From assembly GCF_000264785.1 (NCBI RefSeq), contig NZ_AFJI01000081.1:1-64000 (forward strand): a stretch of DNA of 64,000 nucleotides, read 5' to 3'. The notes under the pieces were generated by a model, which was given only the letters and a program-made list of their open reading frames with translations, did not search any database and was not told where the DNA came from. A program made the translations under genes and the position numbers. Shown one piece after another: positions 18,536 through 29,595 of this stretch. Origin of the DNA: Edwardsiella ictaluri ATCC 33202. Its GTDB lineage: Bacteria; Pseudomonadota; Gammaproteobacteria; Enterobacterales; Enterobacteriaceae. The number at the start of each line of letters is the position of its first letter. Position 1 is the stretch's first letter.

Positions 18536-19333
18536 TCAGCGCGCGGGGGATATCGCCGAGTGGCGACGGGTAAACAGCAGCTCGCGCCCTTGGCGTCCCT
18601 GCGTTTCACCGGCAAAGGCATAGCCCTCCAGATCGAATGCCTTGAGCTGCTCCGGCTCGCGCAGGCGCGCCTGGATAATAAAGCGGCTCATCATCCCGCG
18701 CGCCTTCTTGGCGTAGAAGCTGATGACCTTCATGCTGCCATTCTTCTCATCCATAAAGATCGGCTTAATCAGCTCGCCCTCCAGCGCCGCCGGTCTGACT
18801 GCCTTAAAGTATTCGTCTGAGGCCAGATTAACGACGACCCGATCGCCCTGCTGCAGCAGCTGCTGGTTGATCTGCCGGGTGATGCTGTCGCCCCAGAAGG
18901 CGTACAGATCGTTGCCGTATGGAGTATGTAGACGGGTTCCCATCTCCAGGCGGTAGGGCATCATCAGATCCAGCGGGCGCAGCACGCCATATAGGCCTGA
19001 CAGCATGCACAGGTGTCGTTGGGCAAAGTCAAAGTCCTGCTCGCTGAACGTCTCCGCCTGGAGTCCGGTGTAGACGTCACCCTTGAAGGCCAGGATGGCC
19101 TGACGGGCGTTTTCCGGCGTGAAGCTGGGCTGCCACTCGGTGAAGCGGGCAGCGTTTAGCCCGGCCAGCTTGTCGCTGATTTTCATCAGCGAACCCAGCT
19201 GTGCCGGCGTCAGTGTGCGTACTGTCTGCATCAGGGTTTCGGCCTGCGCCAGCATTTGCGGCTGGGTATAGCGCTGGATGGCCAGCGGAGAGGTGTAATC
19301 CAACGTTTTAGCCGGAGAGATAATCATCAGCAT
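18536..19333 (-). CDS. yaaA: Peroxide stress protein YaaA (UPF0246)
   Basis: In E. coli YaaA lowers intracellular unincorporated iron and limits DNA damage during peroxide stress; it is OxyR-controlled and binds DNA. 265 residues with typical blocks: [13 protein letters not shown] at the start, [41 protein letters not shown] and [14 protein letters not shown]. The C-terminus is several residues longer than in E. coli. An open frame extends 81 codons upstream, but the ATG at 19333 has CAGGATG upstream and gives the family start. It is convergent with thrC. Confidence 0.95.
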   Translation of the reverse strand: MLMIISPAKTLDYTSPLAIQRYTQPQMLAQAETLMQTVRTLTPAQLGSLMKISDKLAGLNAARFTEWQPSFTPENARQAILAFKGDVYTGLQAETFSEQDFDFAQRHLCMLSGLYGVLRPLDLMMPYRLEMGTRLHTPYGNDLYAFWGDSITRQINQQLLQQGDRVVVNLASDEYFKAVRPAALEGELIKPIFMDEKNGSMKVISFYAKKARGMMSRFIIQARLREPEQLKAFDLEGYAFAGETQGRQGRELLFTRRHSAISPAR

Positions 19334-19442
19334 AGCGGCATCCTGCAAAAGAAGAAGAGTGACGTCATCTACTGTAGCAAACTGCACCGGCGGCGGGGAG
19401 AATTGCTGTGATAGGGGGAGCTGACGCCCCCCCCTTTGGCGA

Positions 19443-20883
19443 TTACGGCCGCGTTGGCTTTTCCCAGATACCGGGTTCAACCTGCTGCTGGATCTCGGGA
19501 TACTTGCTGAGGTCCAGCCTCGGCAGCAGCCCCAGACGACGCTGGTGGTTATAGTCACGCGCCAGCTTGAAGGCAACGCCCGACAGCAGCAGGATGGCGA
19601 TCAGGTTGGTTATCGCCATCAGGGCCATGGAGAGATCGGCCATTTTCCAGACGAGGGGCAGCTCCGCCAGCGCGCCGAACATCACCATGCCCAGCGTACA
19701 CAGGCGTAGGAAAACCAGGCCGTGCGGATGGTTGTGCTCCAGAAAGATCAGATTGCTCTCCGCATAGGCATAGTTTGCGATGATCGAGGTGAAGGCGAAG
19801 AAGAAAATGGCGACGGCGATAAATATGCCGCCCCAGTCGCCGACAGCGGAGGAGAGCGCCCGCTGGGTCAGCTCAATGCCGCTGATGGTGCCCGGCGCCG
19901 CGTCCAGGACGCCGGAGGAGAGGATGATGGCGGCAGTCGCGCTGCAGATAACCAGCGTATCCATAAAGACCCCCAGCATCTGCACATAGCCCTGCGAGGC
20001 GGGGTGCGGCGGATACGGGGTACGGGGTGGCGGAGGCCGCGGCATTGGGCGCCGATCCCATGCCGGCCTCGTTGGAGAACAGCCCGCGCTGGATCCCTTG
20101 GGTCATCGCCTGTGAGATACCGTAGCCGATGGCGCCGGCGGCGGCCTCCTGCAGGCCAAAGGCGCTTTTAAGCACCAGCAGTAGCACCTCTGGCATTCGG
20201 GCCAGATTGTGTCCCATCACCCAGAATGCCAGCAGCAGATAGGCAATGGCCATGACCGGCACCACCAGTTCGGCGGTTCGGGCAATCGAACGCAGGCCGC
20301 CAAAGATGACGACGCCGCACATCAGCATCAGCGCGATGCCGACGTACAGTGGCGGAATATGGAAGGCAACGGCCGTCGCCTGTGCGATGGAGTTGGCCTG
20401 CACCGCATTGAAGACCAGTCCAAAGGCAACCAACAGAAACAGCGAGAACAGGATCCCCATCCAGCGCATGCCAAGCCCCTTTTCCATATAGTAGGCCGGG
20501 CCGCCGCGGAAGTTGCCCTGATCGTCGCGGGTCTTGTACAGCTGTGCCAGGGTGCTCTCAATAAAGGAGGTGGCCATGCCGATCAGGGCGATGATCCACA
20601 TCCAGAAGATGGCGCCCGGCCCACCGGCGGTCAGCGCGATGGCGACGCCGGTCAGATTACCCGTGCCGACGCGTGCGGCCAGGCTGGTACACAGCGCCTG
20701 AAAGGAGGAGATACCGCCGCTGTCGGCCTTGTTGCTGTTTTTCAGAACAGAAAACATGTGGCCAAAATGGCGAAACTGAATAAACCCGGTGCGGAACGTG
20801 AAATACAGGCCTGCGCCGATCAGCAGATAGATCAGTACCGAGCCCCATAAGATGTTATTGATAAAACTAATGAGATCCGTCAA
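19443..20883 (-). pseudogene. yaaJ: AlsT/YaaJ-type Na+/alanine symporter gene, frameshifted
   Basis: Amino-acid carrier of the AGCS (Na+:alanine/glycine) family. The first part runs from TTG 20883 (SD GAGGAG six bases before; MTDLISFINNILWGSV) through SLAARVGTGNLTGVAIALT and SNEAGMGSAPNAAASATPYP, where the frame is lost. The rest continues in another frame as PHPASQGYVQMLGVFMDTLV to WEKPTRP. A 7-bp tandem duplication, TACGGGG twice at 20014-20027 on the plus strand, lies exactly at the break. Removing one copy restores ATPYPPHPASQGYV, the family sequence. All other parts look intact, so the lesion is very recent, reversible by slippage, or a sequencing error. The repaired protein would be about 477 residues; E. 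coli YaaJ has 476. Confidence 0.9.
20014..20027. repeat. 7-bp tandem duplication breaking yaaJ
   Basis: TACGGGGTACGGGG: two perfect, adjacent copies of TACGGGG. Seven is not a multiple of three, so one extra copy shifts the reading frame of yaaJ. Confidence 0.95.
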
Positions 20884-21314
20884 TGCGTGCTCCTCTTTTA
20901 TTATGTCATCTCCCTGATGATACGGTACGCACCGCCGCCCGTTGCGCAAGGCGGCGCGATACCGTGCCGATAAAGGCGGCAAGAATGTAGCATGATTTTT
21001 AATAGGCATGGCAGAATATTCGCGTTAACGCTTGCTCTGTAGTCATTGTCACTGGGTAAACGGTTGCCCAACAATTTACGGCCAGAATGTGGAAAAACGG
21101 CGCATTTCCCTGTGCTGTTTCCTCCATTGCGCAACGCAAACAGCGTGTTATCATCAGAGCAGGCACGTCACAAGCTCATGCACAATTTGTTAGCGCTTTC
21201 GCCTTTGCGCAAGGTGATACCCCTGATAGCGGCGAGGTATTAGGCCGTAAGCGACGGGGGGAGATAACAATTGGCGTATCAAGCTGGTTAATACACCAAA
21301 ATGGGAACGCTAAA
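20884..21314. other. Divergent yaaJ/talB intergenic region
   Basis: About 430 bases between divergent genes. The talB frame stays open upstream to 21087, but without a ribosome site or conserved residues, so it is treated as non-coding. A plausible talB promoter lies at 21127-21154. I see no small ORF with family resemblance. Confidence 0.5.
21127..21154 (+). promoter_or_regulatory. Possible sigma-70 promoter of talB
   Basis: TTGCGC and TATCAT are separated by 16 bases, about 160 bases upstream of the talB start. This is a reasonable but not unique match. Confidence 0.35.
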
Positions 21315-22268
21315 ATGACCGATAAACTGACCTCCCTGCGTCAACTGACCACCGTTGTCGCTGATACTGGCGATATCGCCGCGATGAAGCAGTATCAGCC
21401 TCAGGATGCCACGACGAACCCCTCTCTGATCCTTAACGCCGCGCAAATTCCGGAATACCGTAAACTGATCGACGATGCCATTGCCTGGGCGCGTGCCCAG
21501 AGCGGCGATCGCGCGCAGCAGATCGTGGACGCCTCAGACAAGCTGGCGGTAAATATCGGTCTGGAGATCCTCAAGCTGATCCCGGGCCGCATCTCCACGG
21601 AGGTGGATGCCCGTCTCTCCTATGACACCGAAGCCAGTGTGGCGAAGGCGAAGCGTCTGATTAAGCTGTATAACGATGCCGGCATCAGCAACGATCGTAT
21701 CCTGATCAAGCTGGCCTCAACCTGGCAGGGCATCCGCGCCGCGGAGCGTCTGGAGAAAGAGGGCATCAACTGTAACCTGACCCTGCTGTTCTCCTTTGCT
21801 CAGGCCCGGGCCTGCGCCGAAGCTGGTGTGTTCCTGATTTCACCGTTTGTCGGCCGTATTCTTGACTGGCATAAGGCCAACGGTGGCAAGAGCGAGTTCG
21901 CACCGGCGGAAGATCCGGGAGTGATTTCCGTTACCGAAATCTATAACTACTATAAGCAGCATGGCTATGAAACCGTGGTGATGGGCGCCAGCTTCCGCAA
22001 CGTCGGCGAGATCCTGGAGCTGGCCGGCTGCGACCGCCTGACCATCTCTCCGCCCCTGCTTAAGGAGCTGTCTGAAAGCACCGGCAACGTTGAGCGTAAG
22101 CTGGCTGATCAGGGTGAGATCAAGGCTCGCCCGGCGCGGATGAGTGAGGCCGAGTTCTACTGGCAGCATAACCAGGATCCGATGGCGGTGGAGAAACTGG
22201 CGGACGGTATCCGCAAGTTCGCCGTTGACCAGGGTAAGCTGGAAAGCATGATCGGCGCGCTGCTGTAA
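21315..22268 (+). CDS. talB: Transaldolase B
   Basis: Non-oxidative pentose-phosphate enzyme that transfers a dihydroxyacetone unit between sedoheptulose-7-P and glyceraldehyde-3-P. 317 residues, as in E. coli. The Schiff-base lysine is K132 in [11 protein letters not shown], and the N-terminal transaldolase signature is [10 protein letters not shown]. The ATG at 21315 gives the family start [12 protein letters not shown] strong terminator follows and separates it from gabD, although in E. coli talB is directly followed by mog. Confidence 0.97.
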   Translation: MTDKLTSLRQLTTVVADTGDIAAMKQYQPQDATTNPSLILNAAQIPEYRKLIDDAIAWARAQSGDRAQQIVDASDKLAVNIGLEILKLIPGRISTEVDARLSYDTEASVAKAKRLIKLYNDAGISNDRILIKLASTWQGIRAAERLEKEGINCNLTLLFSFAQARACAEAGVFLISPFVGRILDWHKANGGKSEFAPAEDPGVISVTEIYNYYKQHGYETVVMGASFRNVGEILELAGCDRLTISPPLLKELSESTGNVERKLADQGEIKARPARMSEAEFYWQHNQDPMAVEKLADGIRKFAVDQGKLESMIGALL

Positions 22269-22292
22269 GCGTGTTTTGCCGAATATCCCAAA

Positions 22293-22330
22293 CACCCCGG
22301 CCGCGCGTGCGCCCGGGGTGTTCTTTTTTT
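22293..22330 (+). terminator. Terminator of talB
   Basis: ACACCCCGG and CCGGGGTGT form a 9-bp stem with a 12-base loop, followed by T, C and a run of T. It starts 24 bases after the talB stop. Confidence 0.9.
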
Positions 22331-22385
22331 ATCTGCCGCGTCGCGGCGGATAGCGGCGCGCTGGCGCCGATAAGCGAGGTGAAAC

Positions 22386-23843
22386 ATGATGCAGCTCCAT
22401 GATATGGGCCTGTTTCGTCAACAGGCGCTGATTGACGGGGTGTGGTGCGATGCCGATAGCGGCGATGTAATAACGGTGATTAACCCAGCGAACGGGGATA
22501 CGCTGGGCAGCGTACCGAAGATGGGGGCGGCGGAGACCCGGCGGGCGATCGAGGCTGCCGCCCACGCGCTGCCGGGCTGGCGTGCCCGTACGGGGAAGGC
22601 GCGGGCGCAGATCTTGCGCCGCTGGTTTGAGCTGATCCTGGTGCATCAGGACGATCTGGCCCGGCTGATGACCCTGGAGCAGGGGAAGCCGCTGGCGGAG
22701 TCACGCGGCGAGATAGCCTATGCGGCGTCGTTTATTGAGTGGTTTGCCGAAGAGGCTAAGCGGGTCTACGGCGATACCATCCCCACTCCGCAGGGCGATA
22801 AGCGCCTGCTGGTGATCAAGCAGCCTATCGGCGTGACGGCGGCGATTACGCCGTGGAATTTTCCTGCGGCGATGATCACCCGCAAGGCCGGGCCGGCGCT
22901 GGCCGCGGGCTGTACCATGGTGCTGAAGCCCGCCAGCCAGACACCCTACTCTGCGCTGGCGCTGGCGCTGGCGGAGCTGGCACTGCGTGCTGGGGTACCG
23001 CAGGGGGTCTTTAGTGTGGTGACCGGCTCGGCCGGGGCGGTGGGCGATGAGCTGACCGCCAATCCGCAGGTGCGTAAGCTGAGCTTCACCGGCTCGACGG
23101 AGATCGGGCGTCAGCTGATGGCGCAGTGTGCGCACGATATCAAGAAGGTCTCTCTGGAGCTGGGCGGCAATGCACCGTTTATCGTTTTTGATGATGCCGA
23201 TCTGGATCAGGCGGTGGCGGGGGCGATGGCCAGTAAGTTTCGTAATGCCGGCCAGACCTGCGTGTGCGCCAATCGCCTGTATGTACAGGAGGGCATTTAT
23301 GAGCGCTTTGCCGAGAAGTTGTGCAGCGCGGTACAGGCGCTGAAGATGGGCAATGGGCTGGATGAGGGGGTGACCGTCGGTCCGCTGATCGATGGTCGGG
23401 CGCGGGCCAAAGTGGAGGAGCATATTGCGGATGCCGTGGCGCGCGGCGCCCGCATTGCCTGCGGCGGTCAGGCCGATGCCCGCGGAGGGAACTTCTTTTG
23501 CCCGACCGTTCTGCTGGACGTACCCGCCGATGCGCAGGTCGCGCGCGAGGAGACGTTTGGCCCGCTGGCGCCACTGTTTCGCTTCCGTGACGAAGATGAG
23601 GTTATCGCCCGGGCCAATGCGACGGAGTTCGGCCTGGCCTCCTACTTCTATACCCGCGACGTGGGGCGGGTATTCCGCGTCGCCGAGGCGCTGGAGTATG
23701 GCATCGTTGGCATCAACAGTGGGCTTATCTCCAATGAGATGGCGCCGTTTGGCGGAGTAAAATCCTCAGGATTGGGCCGGGAGGGCTCCAAATACGGCAT
23801 TGAGGACTATCTGGAAATTAAATATTTGTGCCTCGGTCTGTAG
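22386..23843 (+). CDS. gabD: NADP-dependent succinate-semialdehyde dehydrogenase
   Basis: Oxidises succinate semialdehyde to succinate, the last step of the GABA shunt. 485 residues, aldehyde dehydrogenase fold, very close to E. coli GabD along its whole length. The NAD(P)-binding segment contains ITPWNFPAAMITRKAGPALA, the catalytic glutamate lies in SLELGGNAPF and the catalytic cysteine in AGQTCVCANRLY. The end GREGSKYGIEDYLEIKY is typical. Two ATGs start the frame (22386, 22389), with GAGGTGAA just ahead. No gabT or gabP is adjacent. In E. coli gabD lies in the csiD-lhgO-gabDTP cluster, so this copy is relocated between talB and mog. Confidence 0.93.
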   Translation: MMQLHDMGLFRQQALIDGVWCDADSGDVITVINPANGDTLGSVPKMGAAETRRAIEAAAHALPGWRARTGKARAQILRRWFELILVHQDDLARLMTLEQGKPLAESRGEIAYAASFIEWFAEEAKRVYGDTIPTPQGDKRLLVIKQPIGVTAAITPWNFPAAMITRKAGPALAAGCTMVLKPASQTPYSALALALAELALRAGVPQGVFSVVTGSAGAVGDELTANPQVRKLSFTGSTEIGRQLMAQCAHDIKKVSLELGGNAPFIVFDDADLDQAVAGAMASKFRNAGQTCVCANRLYVQEGIYERFAEKLCSAVQALKMGNGLDEGVTVGPLIDGRARAKVEEHIADAVARGARIACGGQADARGGNFFCPTVLLDVPADAQVAREETFGPLAPLFRFRDEDEVIARANATEFGLASYFYTRDVGRVFRVAEALEYGIVGINSGLISNEMAPFGGVKSSGLGREGSKYGIEDYLEIKYLCLGL

Positions 23844-24020
23844 CAGAGTGCAGAGTGGCGCGCCGTTAACCGCGGCGCGCCAGCGTTCGCTGGCCGTTTT
23901 CCGTGCCATTTTCCCATCGCCTTCCGTTAGATAAATTTTGCCTCTTCGCGGCGATGGCGCTAACGTTTTGCCAGAGCATCTGTTACGACATCGTCGATTG
24001 CTGACAGAGGAGATTGGGTC

Positions 24021-24677
24021 ATGTGGAGAAAACATTTCGCCGCCATCTTTCTGGATATGGACGGCGCACTGCTCGACAGCAACGGCCATGCGGAGCCGGT
24101 GTGGGAGCAGTGGGCGCATCAGCGCCAGATAGACTACGCCCTGCTGCGTCCGCGCATTTATAGCCAGCGGGTACAGGAGATCCTGCGCCAGCTGACGCCC
24201 CGCTATAGTGATGATGCGGAGTGTCAGCGTCTGGAGCAGGCGCTGCTGGCAGTGGTACGTCAACGGCGCAGCCGTCTGCGTCAGGACGCCGCCGCGTGGC
24301 TGGCGATGCTGGGAGAAACACCCTGGGGTGTCGTGACGCAGGCTGGACAGCCGCGCGCTGCAGAGCAGATTGCCCACAGTGGCATGTGCCAGCCGCCATT
24401 GGTGATCGGCGCAGAGCAGGTCAGCTGCGGTCGTCCCGATCCCGAGCCGTACCTGCTGGCCGCCAGCCACTATGGCCTAGATCCCCGCGACTGCCTGGTC
24501 ATCGAAAGCGACGAGGCTGGTATCCGTGCGGCTCAGGCAGCGGGAATGACTGTCATCGCCCTGAGCTGCCGTCGTCCTCGTCACTCTTTACAGTGTGCGG
24601 ATGTGGTTATCGGCGGCTGGCGTAGTATTATCCTGCATCCACAGCCGGAAGGCATCGTCGTTGAGGTTATTGCATGA
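24021..24677 (+). CDS. HAD-superfamily hydrolase with altered catalytic motifs
   Basis: 218 residues resembling the beta-phosphoglucomutase/YfbT-like sugar phosphatases of the HAD superfamily. Motif I is FLDMDGALLDS (nucleophile D12, acid D14; DGT is changed to DGA). Motif II is GVVTQAG. Motif III has CGRPDPEPYL, with arginine where the family has lysine (GKPxPEP). Motif IV reads VIESDEAG instead of the usual VxEDSxxG, so one metal-binding aspartate is displaced or lost. A helical cap covers about residues 20-80. Activity may therefore be weak, changed or absent. Its stop overlaps the mog start (ATGA), implying cotranslation. The substrate is unknown. It is not found between talB and mog in E. 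coli. Confidence 0.8.
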   Translation: MWRKHFAAIFLDMDGALLDSNGHAEPVWEQWAHQRQIDYALLRPRIYSQRVQEILRQLTPRYSDDAECQRLEQALLAVVRQRRSRLRQDAAAWLAMLGETPWGVVTQAGQPRAAEQIAHSGMCQPPLVIGAEQVSCGRPDPEPYLLAASHYGLDPRDCLVIESDEAGIRAAQAAGMTVIALSCRRPRHSLQCADVVIGGWRSIILHPQPEGIVVEVIA

Positions 24678-25261
24678 ATACACTACGCATCGGTTTAGTA
24701 TCGATCTCTGACAGGGCATCCAGCGGTGTCTATCAGGACCTTGGGATCCCGGCGTTGGAGACGTGGCTGGCCAGCGCACTGGCTACCCCTTATACCCTGG
24801 AGTCCCGGCTGATCCCGGACGAACAGCCGCTGATCGAACAGACCCTGTGTGAGCTGGTGGATGAACGCGGCTGTCATCTGGTGTTGACCTCCGGTGGTAC
24901 AGGCCCGGCGCGGCGTGACGTGACGCCGGACGCCACGCTGGCGGTTGCCGATCGCGAAATGCCGGGGTTTGGTGAGCAGATGCGTCAGGTTAGCCTGCGC
25001 TTTGTTCCGACGGCGATCCTGTCGCGTCAGGTGGGAGTGATTCGTAAACAGGCGCTGATCATCAATCTGCCGGGTCAGCCGAAGTCGATCCGCGAAACGC
25101 TGGAGGGGCTGAAGGATGGGGATGGGAATACGGTCGTTCACGGGATCTTTGCCAGTGTGCCGTACTGCATCCAGTTGCTGGATGGCCCCTACGTAGAAAC
25201 CCACCCGGCTGTAATAGCAGCATTTCGGCCGAAAAGCGCCCGTCGCGAAACAATTGACTGA
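24674..25261 (+). CDS. mog: Molybdopterin adenylyltransferase
   Basis: Adenylates molybdopterin before molybdate insertion in molybdenum cofactor synthesis. 195 residues, identical in length to E. coli Mog. The MoCF-domain motifs are LVLTSGGTGPARRDVTPDA and ALIINLPGQPKSIRETLEG, ending in KSARR. The start overlaps the stop of the upstream HAD gene by four bases. The xdhABC enzyme encoded at 40.6-44.3 kb needs this cofactor in a related form. Confidence 0.97.
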   Translation: MNTLRIGLVSISDRASSGVYQDLGIPALETWLASALATPYTLESRLIPDEQPLIEQTLCELVDERGCHLVLTSGGTGPARRDVTPDATLAVADREMPGFGEQMRQVSLRFVPTAILSRQVGVIRKQALIINLPGQPKSIRETLEGLKDGDGNTVVHGIFASVPYCIQLLDGPYVETHPAVIAAFRPKSARRETID

Positions 25262-25382
25262 AGTTAGCGTCATTGCAAGATAAGATTCAGAATGACTGGT
25301 ATGTCTGTGGCTAACGTTATATCACTATTTTTGCAACACAACATGAACAATAAGTGTCACAAAAATAGGACCATTAAGACAT

Positions 25383-26693
25383 ATGGAATTGCACAATCAA
25401 CGTAGACTGAATCGGCAGGACTATAAAACGCTGGCGCTGGCCGCTCTGGGCGGGGCGCTGGAGTTTTATGACTTTATCATCTTCGTGTTTTTCGCCACCG
25501 TGGTCGGCGCGCTGTTTTTCCCGCCGGATATGCCGGAGTGGCTGCGCTTGGTGCAGACCTTCGGTATTTTTGCCGCCGGGTATCTGGCGCGTCCGCTCGG
25601 CGGGATTATCATGGCACATTTCGGTGACCGTATAGGTCGCAAGAAAATGTTTTCCCTTAGTATTTTATTAATGGCACTGCCGACACTATTGATGGGGATG
25701 TTACCGACCTATCAAAGTATTGGCATTGTTGCACCGTTGTTGCTACTCCTGATGCGAGTGCTTCAGGGGGCTGCTATCGGTGGCGAGGTCCCCGGGGCCT
25801 GGGTTTTTGTTGCAGAGCATGTCCCACCACAGCGTATTGGCTTTGCCTGTGGGGTTCTCACCTCGGGGCTGACGTTCGGTATTCTGCTGGGGTCGTTGGT
25901 GGCGACCTGGCTGAACAGTTGGCTTACGCCGCAGGAGGTATTGAACGGGGGATGGCGTATTCCGTTCTTCCTTGGTGGTCTGTTCGGGCTGATGGCAATG
26001 TACCTGCGGCGCTGGCTGCATGAGACTCCGGTGTTTTTGGAAATGCAGGCGCGCCGGGCGCTGGCCGCTGAATTACCGTTAAAGAGTGTCGTGCGCGATC
26101 ACCGCCGGGCTGTTGTCGTCTCAATGCTGCTGACCTGGCTGTTGTCTGCCGGTATTGTTGTGGTGATCCTGATGACCCCCAGCCTGTTACAGGCACAGTA
26201 TCATTTACCTGCGGCGTTAACCCTGCAGGCTAACAGCGTGGCAATCATAACGCTGACGCTGGGCTGTGTTCTGGCGGGGAGTCTGGTGGATAGTCTTGGC
26301 GCGGGGCGCTTATTTATCGGATGGGGGGTGCTATTGGCTGTCTGTACCTGGCAGTTTTTTAGTCGCCTGTCCCCGGAGATTGAGCCGGTCCAGCTGTTCT
26401 GGCGCTATGGGCTGGCCGGTTTTAGCGTCGGCCTGGTCGGTGCGGTGCCTTTTATTATGGTTTGTGCCTTTCCGGCGGAAGTCCGTTTCAGCGGTATCTC
26501 CTTTTCCTACAATCTGGCCTATGCCATTTTTGGCGGCCTGACACCGATTGTCGTGACGCTGCTGCTCACCCTGACGCCGCTGGCGGCAGGCTGGTATGTG
26601 CTGACGCTATCGCTGCTGGGCGTGGCGCTGGGGTTTTATTTTCAGCGCTCTCCGCTGCGGGCAGCCGAGGGAGAGATACGTCTGTCCCGTTAG
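25383..26693 (+). CDS. MFS transporter, metabolite:H+ symporter (MHS) family
   Basis: 436 residues with about twelve hydrophobic segments. Features of the MHS subgroup (ProP, KgtP, ShiA, YdfJ) are GALEFYDFIIFVFFATVVG in the first segment and the cytoplasmic loop motif GDRIGRKKMF after segment 2. Further matches are MRVLQGAAIGGEVPGA in segment 4 and GGWRIPFFLGG near segment 6. It would import a small organic acid, betaine or similar solute with protons; the substrate cannot be read from the sequence. E. coli has no transporter gene between mog and satP. The ATG at 25383 follows an AT-rich leader of about 120 bases. It is convergent with satP across a shared terminator. Confidence 0.88.
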   Translation: MELHNQRRLNRQDYKTLALAALGGALEFYDFIIFVFFATVVGALFFPPDMPEWLRLVQTFGIFAAGYLARPLGGIIMAHFGDRIGRKKMFSLSILLMALPTLLMGMLPTYQSIGIVAPLLLLLMRVLQGAAIGGEVPGAWVFVAEHVPPQRIGFACGVLTSGLTFGILLGSLVATWLNSWLTPQEVLNGGWRIPFFLGGLFGLMAMYLRRWLHETPVFLEMQARRALAAELPLKSVVRDHRRAVVVSMLLTWLLSAGIVVVILMTPSLLQAQYHLPAALTLQANSVAIITLTLGCVLAGSLVDSLGAGRLFIGWGVLLAVCTWQFFSRLSPEIEPVQLFWRYGLAGFSVGLVGAVPFIMVCAFPAEVRFSGISFSYNLAYAIFGGLTPIVVTLLLTLTPLAAGWYVLTLSLLGVALGFYFQRSPLRAAEGEIRLSR

Positions 26694-26737
26694 CCTGCAC
26701 GCGTTTCGCTACGCGTGGTACAACATGTGGTAGGTAC

Positions 26738-26765
26738 AAAAAAGGCTTCCTGCAGGAAGCCTTTT
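26738..26765. terminator. Bidirectional terminator between MHS transporter and satP
   Basis: AAAGGCTTCC, TGCA and GGAAGCCTTTT form a near-perfect palindrome with A6 on the left and T4 on the right, between convergent genes. Confidence 0.9.
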
Positions 26766-26781
26766 GCATGATGGCGCACAG

Positions 26782-27351
26782 TTAGGCGTGCTTAGCGCCG
26801 ATCGGCAATACGTCCCGGCCATATTGCTCGTTAATCACCTCGGCCATCGCCAGATAGATAGCGCTGGCGCCGCAGATAATCCCTTCAATGCCGGCGATAT
26901 GCAGCACGCTGGCGTTCGCCGTGATGTTGCCATAGGCCAACAGAAAGAACAGTACGGTCAGGCTGGCGAAGACAAACTGCAGGACACGGTTGCCGCGCAG
27001 GGTGCCAAAGAACATAAACAGGGTAAAGATGCCCCATAGCGCCAAATAAGTCCCTAGCGACAGGGCGTCGGTAGCCTCGGCCAGCCCCATCTTGGGCAGC
27101 GTCAGCAGTGCCGCCAGAGTCAGCCAAAAGGAGCCATAGGCGGTAAACGCGGTCAGTCCAAAGGTATTGCCCTTCTTATACTCCATCAGTCCGGCCAGGA
27201 TCTGGGCGATACCGCCAAAGAAAATCCCCATCGCCAGAATAACGGAAGTCAGCGGAAAGAGCCCTGCGTTGTGCAGGTTCAGCAAGACGGTAGTCATCCC
27301 AAAACCCATCAGACCCAGGGGGCCGGGATTTGCCAACTTGTTGGTGTGCAT
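26782..27351 (-). CDS. satP: Acetate/succinate:H+ symporter SatP (YaaH)
   Basis: Inner-membrane transporter of acetate and succinate, GPR1/FUN34/YaaH family. 189 residues with six hydrophobic segments and the family signature [18 protein letters not shown] at residues 8-25. Further matches are [19 protein letters not shown] and [18 protein letters not shown]. The frame stays open 75 codons upstream, but the ATG at 27351 has AGAGG before it and gives the family start. E. coli has satP between mog and dnaK in the same orientation, so this position is conserved. Confidence 0.95.
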   Translation of the reverse strand: MHTNKLANPGPLGLMGFGMTTVLLNLHNAGLFPLTSVILAMGIFFGGIAQILAGLMEYKKGNTFGLTAFTAYGSFWLTLAALLTLPKMGLAEATDALSLGTYLALWGIFTLFMFFGTLRGNRVLQFVFASLTVLFFLLAYGNITANASVLHIAGIEGIICGASAIYLAMAEVINEQYGRDVLPIGAKHA

Positions 27352-27379
27352 AAAGCCTCTGTAGTAATAGAATGTAGAA

Positions 27380-27395
27380 ACGGGCTTGAGCCCGT
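27380..27395. promoter_or_regulatory. 16-bp palindrome upstream of satP
   Basis: ACGGGCT-TG-AGCCCGT is a perfect 7-bp inverted repeat 29 bases upstream of the satP start. It could be an operator or a short leader hairpin. I recognise no regulator for it. Confidence 0.35.
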
Positions 27396-27513
27396 AGGTA
27401 CGTGCGCCGGGCCGCCACAACGGCCGCTGCTCCCGAGCGCGCGGCATAATAAAGAGGCATCGCACAAGAAACAATCTCTGGTAATAAAAAATCCGTTTTT
27501 TTTTGCATCCTCC

Positions 27514-27543
27514 CCCTTGATGCCCGCGTGGGCGACCCCATCT
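27514..27543 (+). promoter_or_regulatory. Sigma-32 heat-shock promoter P1 of dnaK
   Basis: CCCTTGATG and CCCCATCT are separated by 13 bases. Both match the RpoH consensus, and the element resembles E. coli dnaK P1 closely. Confidence 0.85.
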
Positions 27544-27594
27544 TAGTAACATCGAAGTTGTTACCCAGTTCGGCAAATGTGGTGAGAACGGTGG

Positions 27595-27621
27595 TTGAAA
27601 TGCGAGAACTCGCCCCCACCT
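27595..27621 (+). promoter_or_regulatory. Sigma-32 heat-shock promoter P2 of dnaK
   Basis: TTGAAA and CCCCACCT with a 13-base spacer lie about 50 bases before the dnaK start, at the position of E. coli P2. The -10 element is less perfect than P1. Confidence 0.65.
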
Positions 27622-27667
27622 AAGGTAACAACGAGCTTGAAAACCGAATTTTTAGTGGAGACGTTCG

Positions 27668-29575
<1,908 letters not shown>

Positions 29576-29595
29576 TCGCCCTTAAGCGGGCATGG

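Noticed and set aside
18536..19576. Extended yaaA of 346 codons
   Set aside because: The extra 81 codons lie in the yaaJ-yaaA spacer and are not in the family; the ATG at 19333 has a ribosome site.
21087..21314. N-terminal extension of talB by 76 codons
   Set aside because: Frame is open by chance; transaldolase starts at MTDKLTSL, and the extension lacks family similarity.
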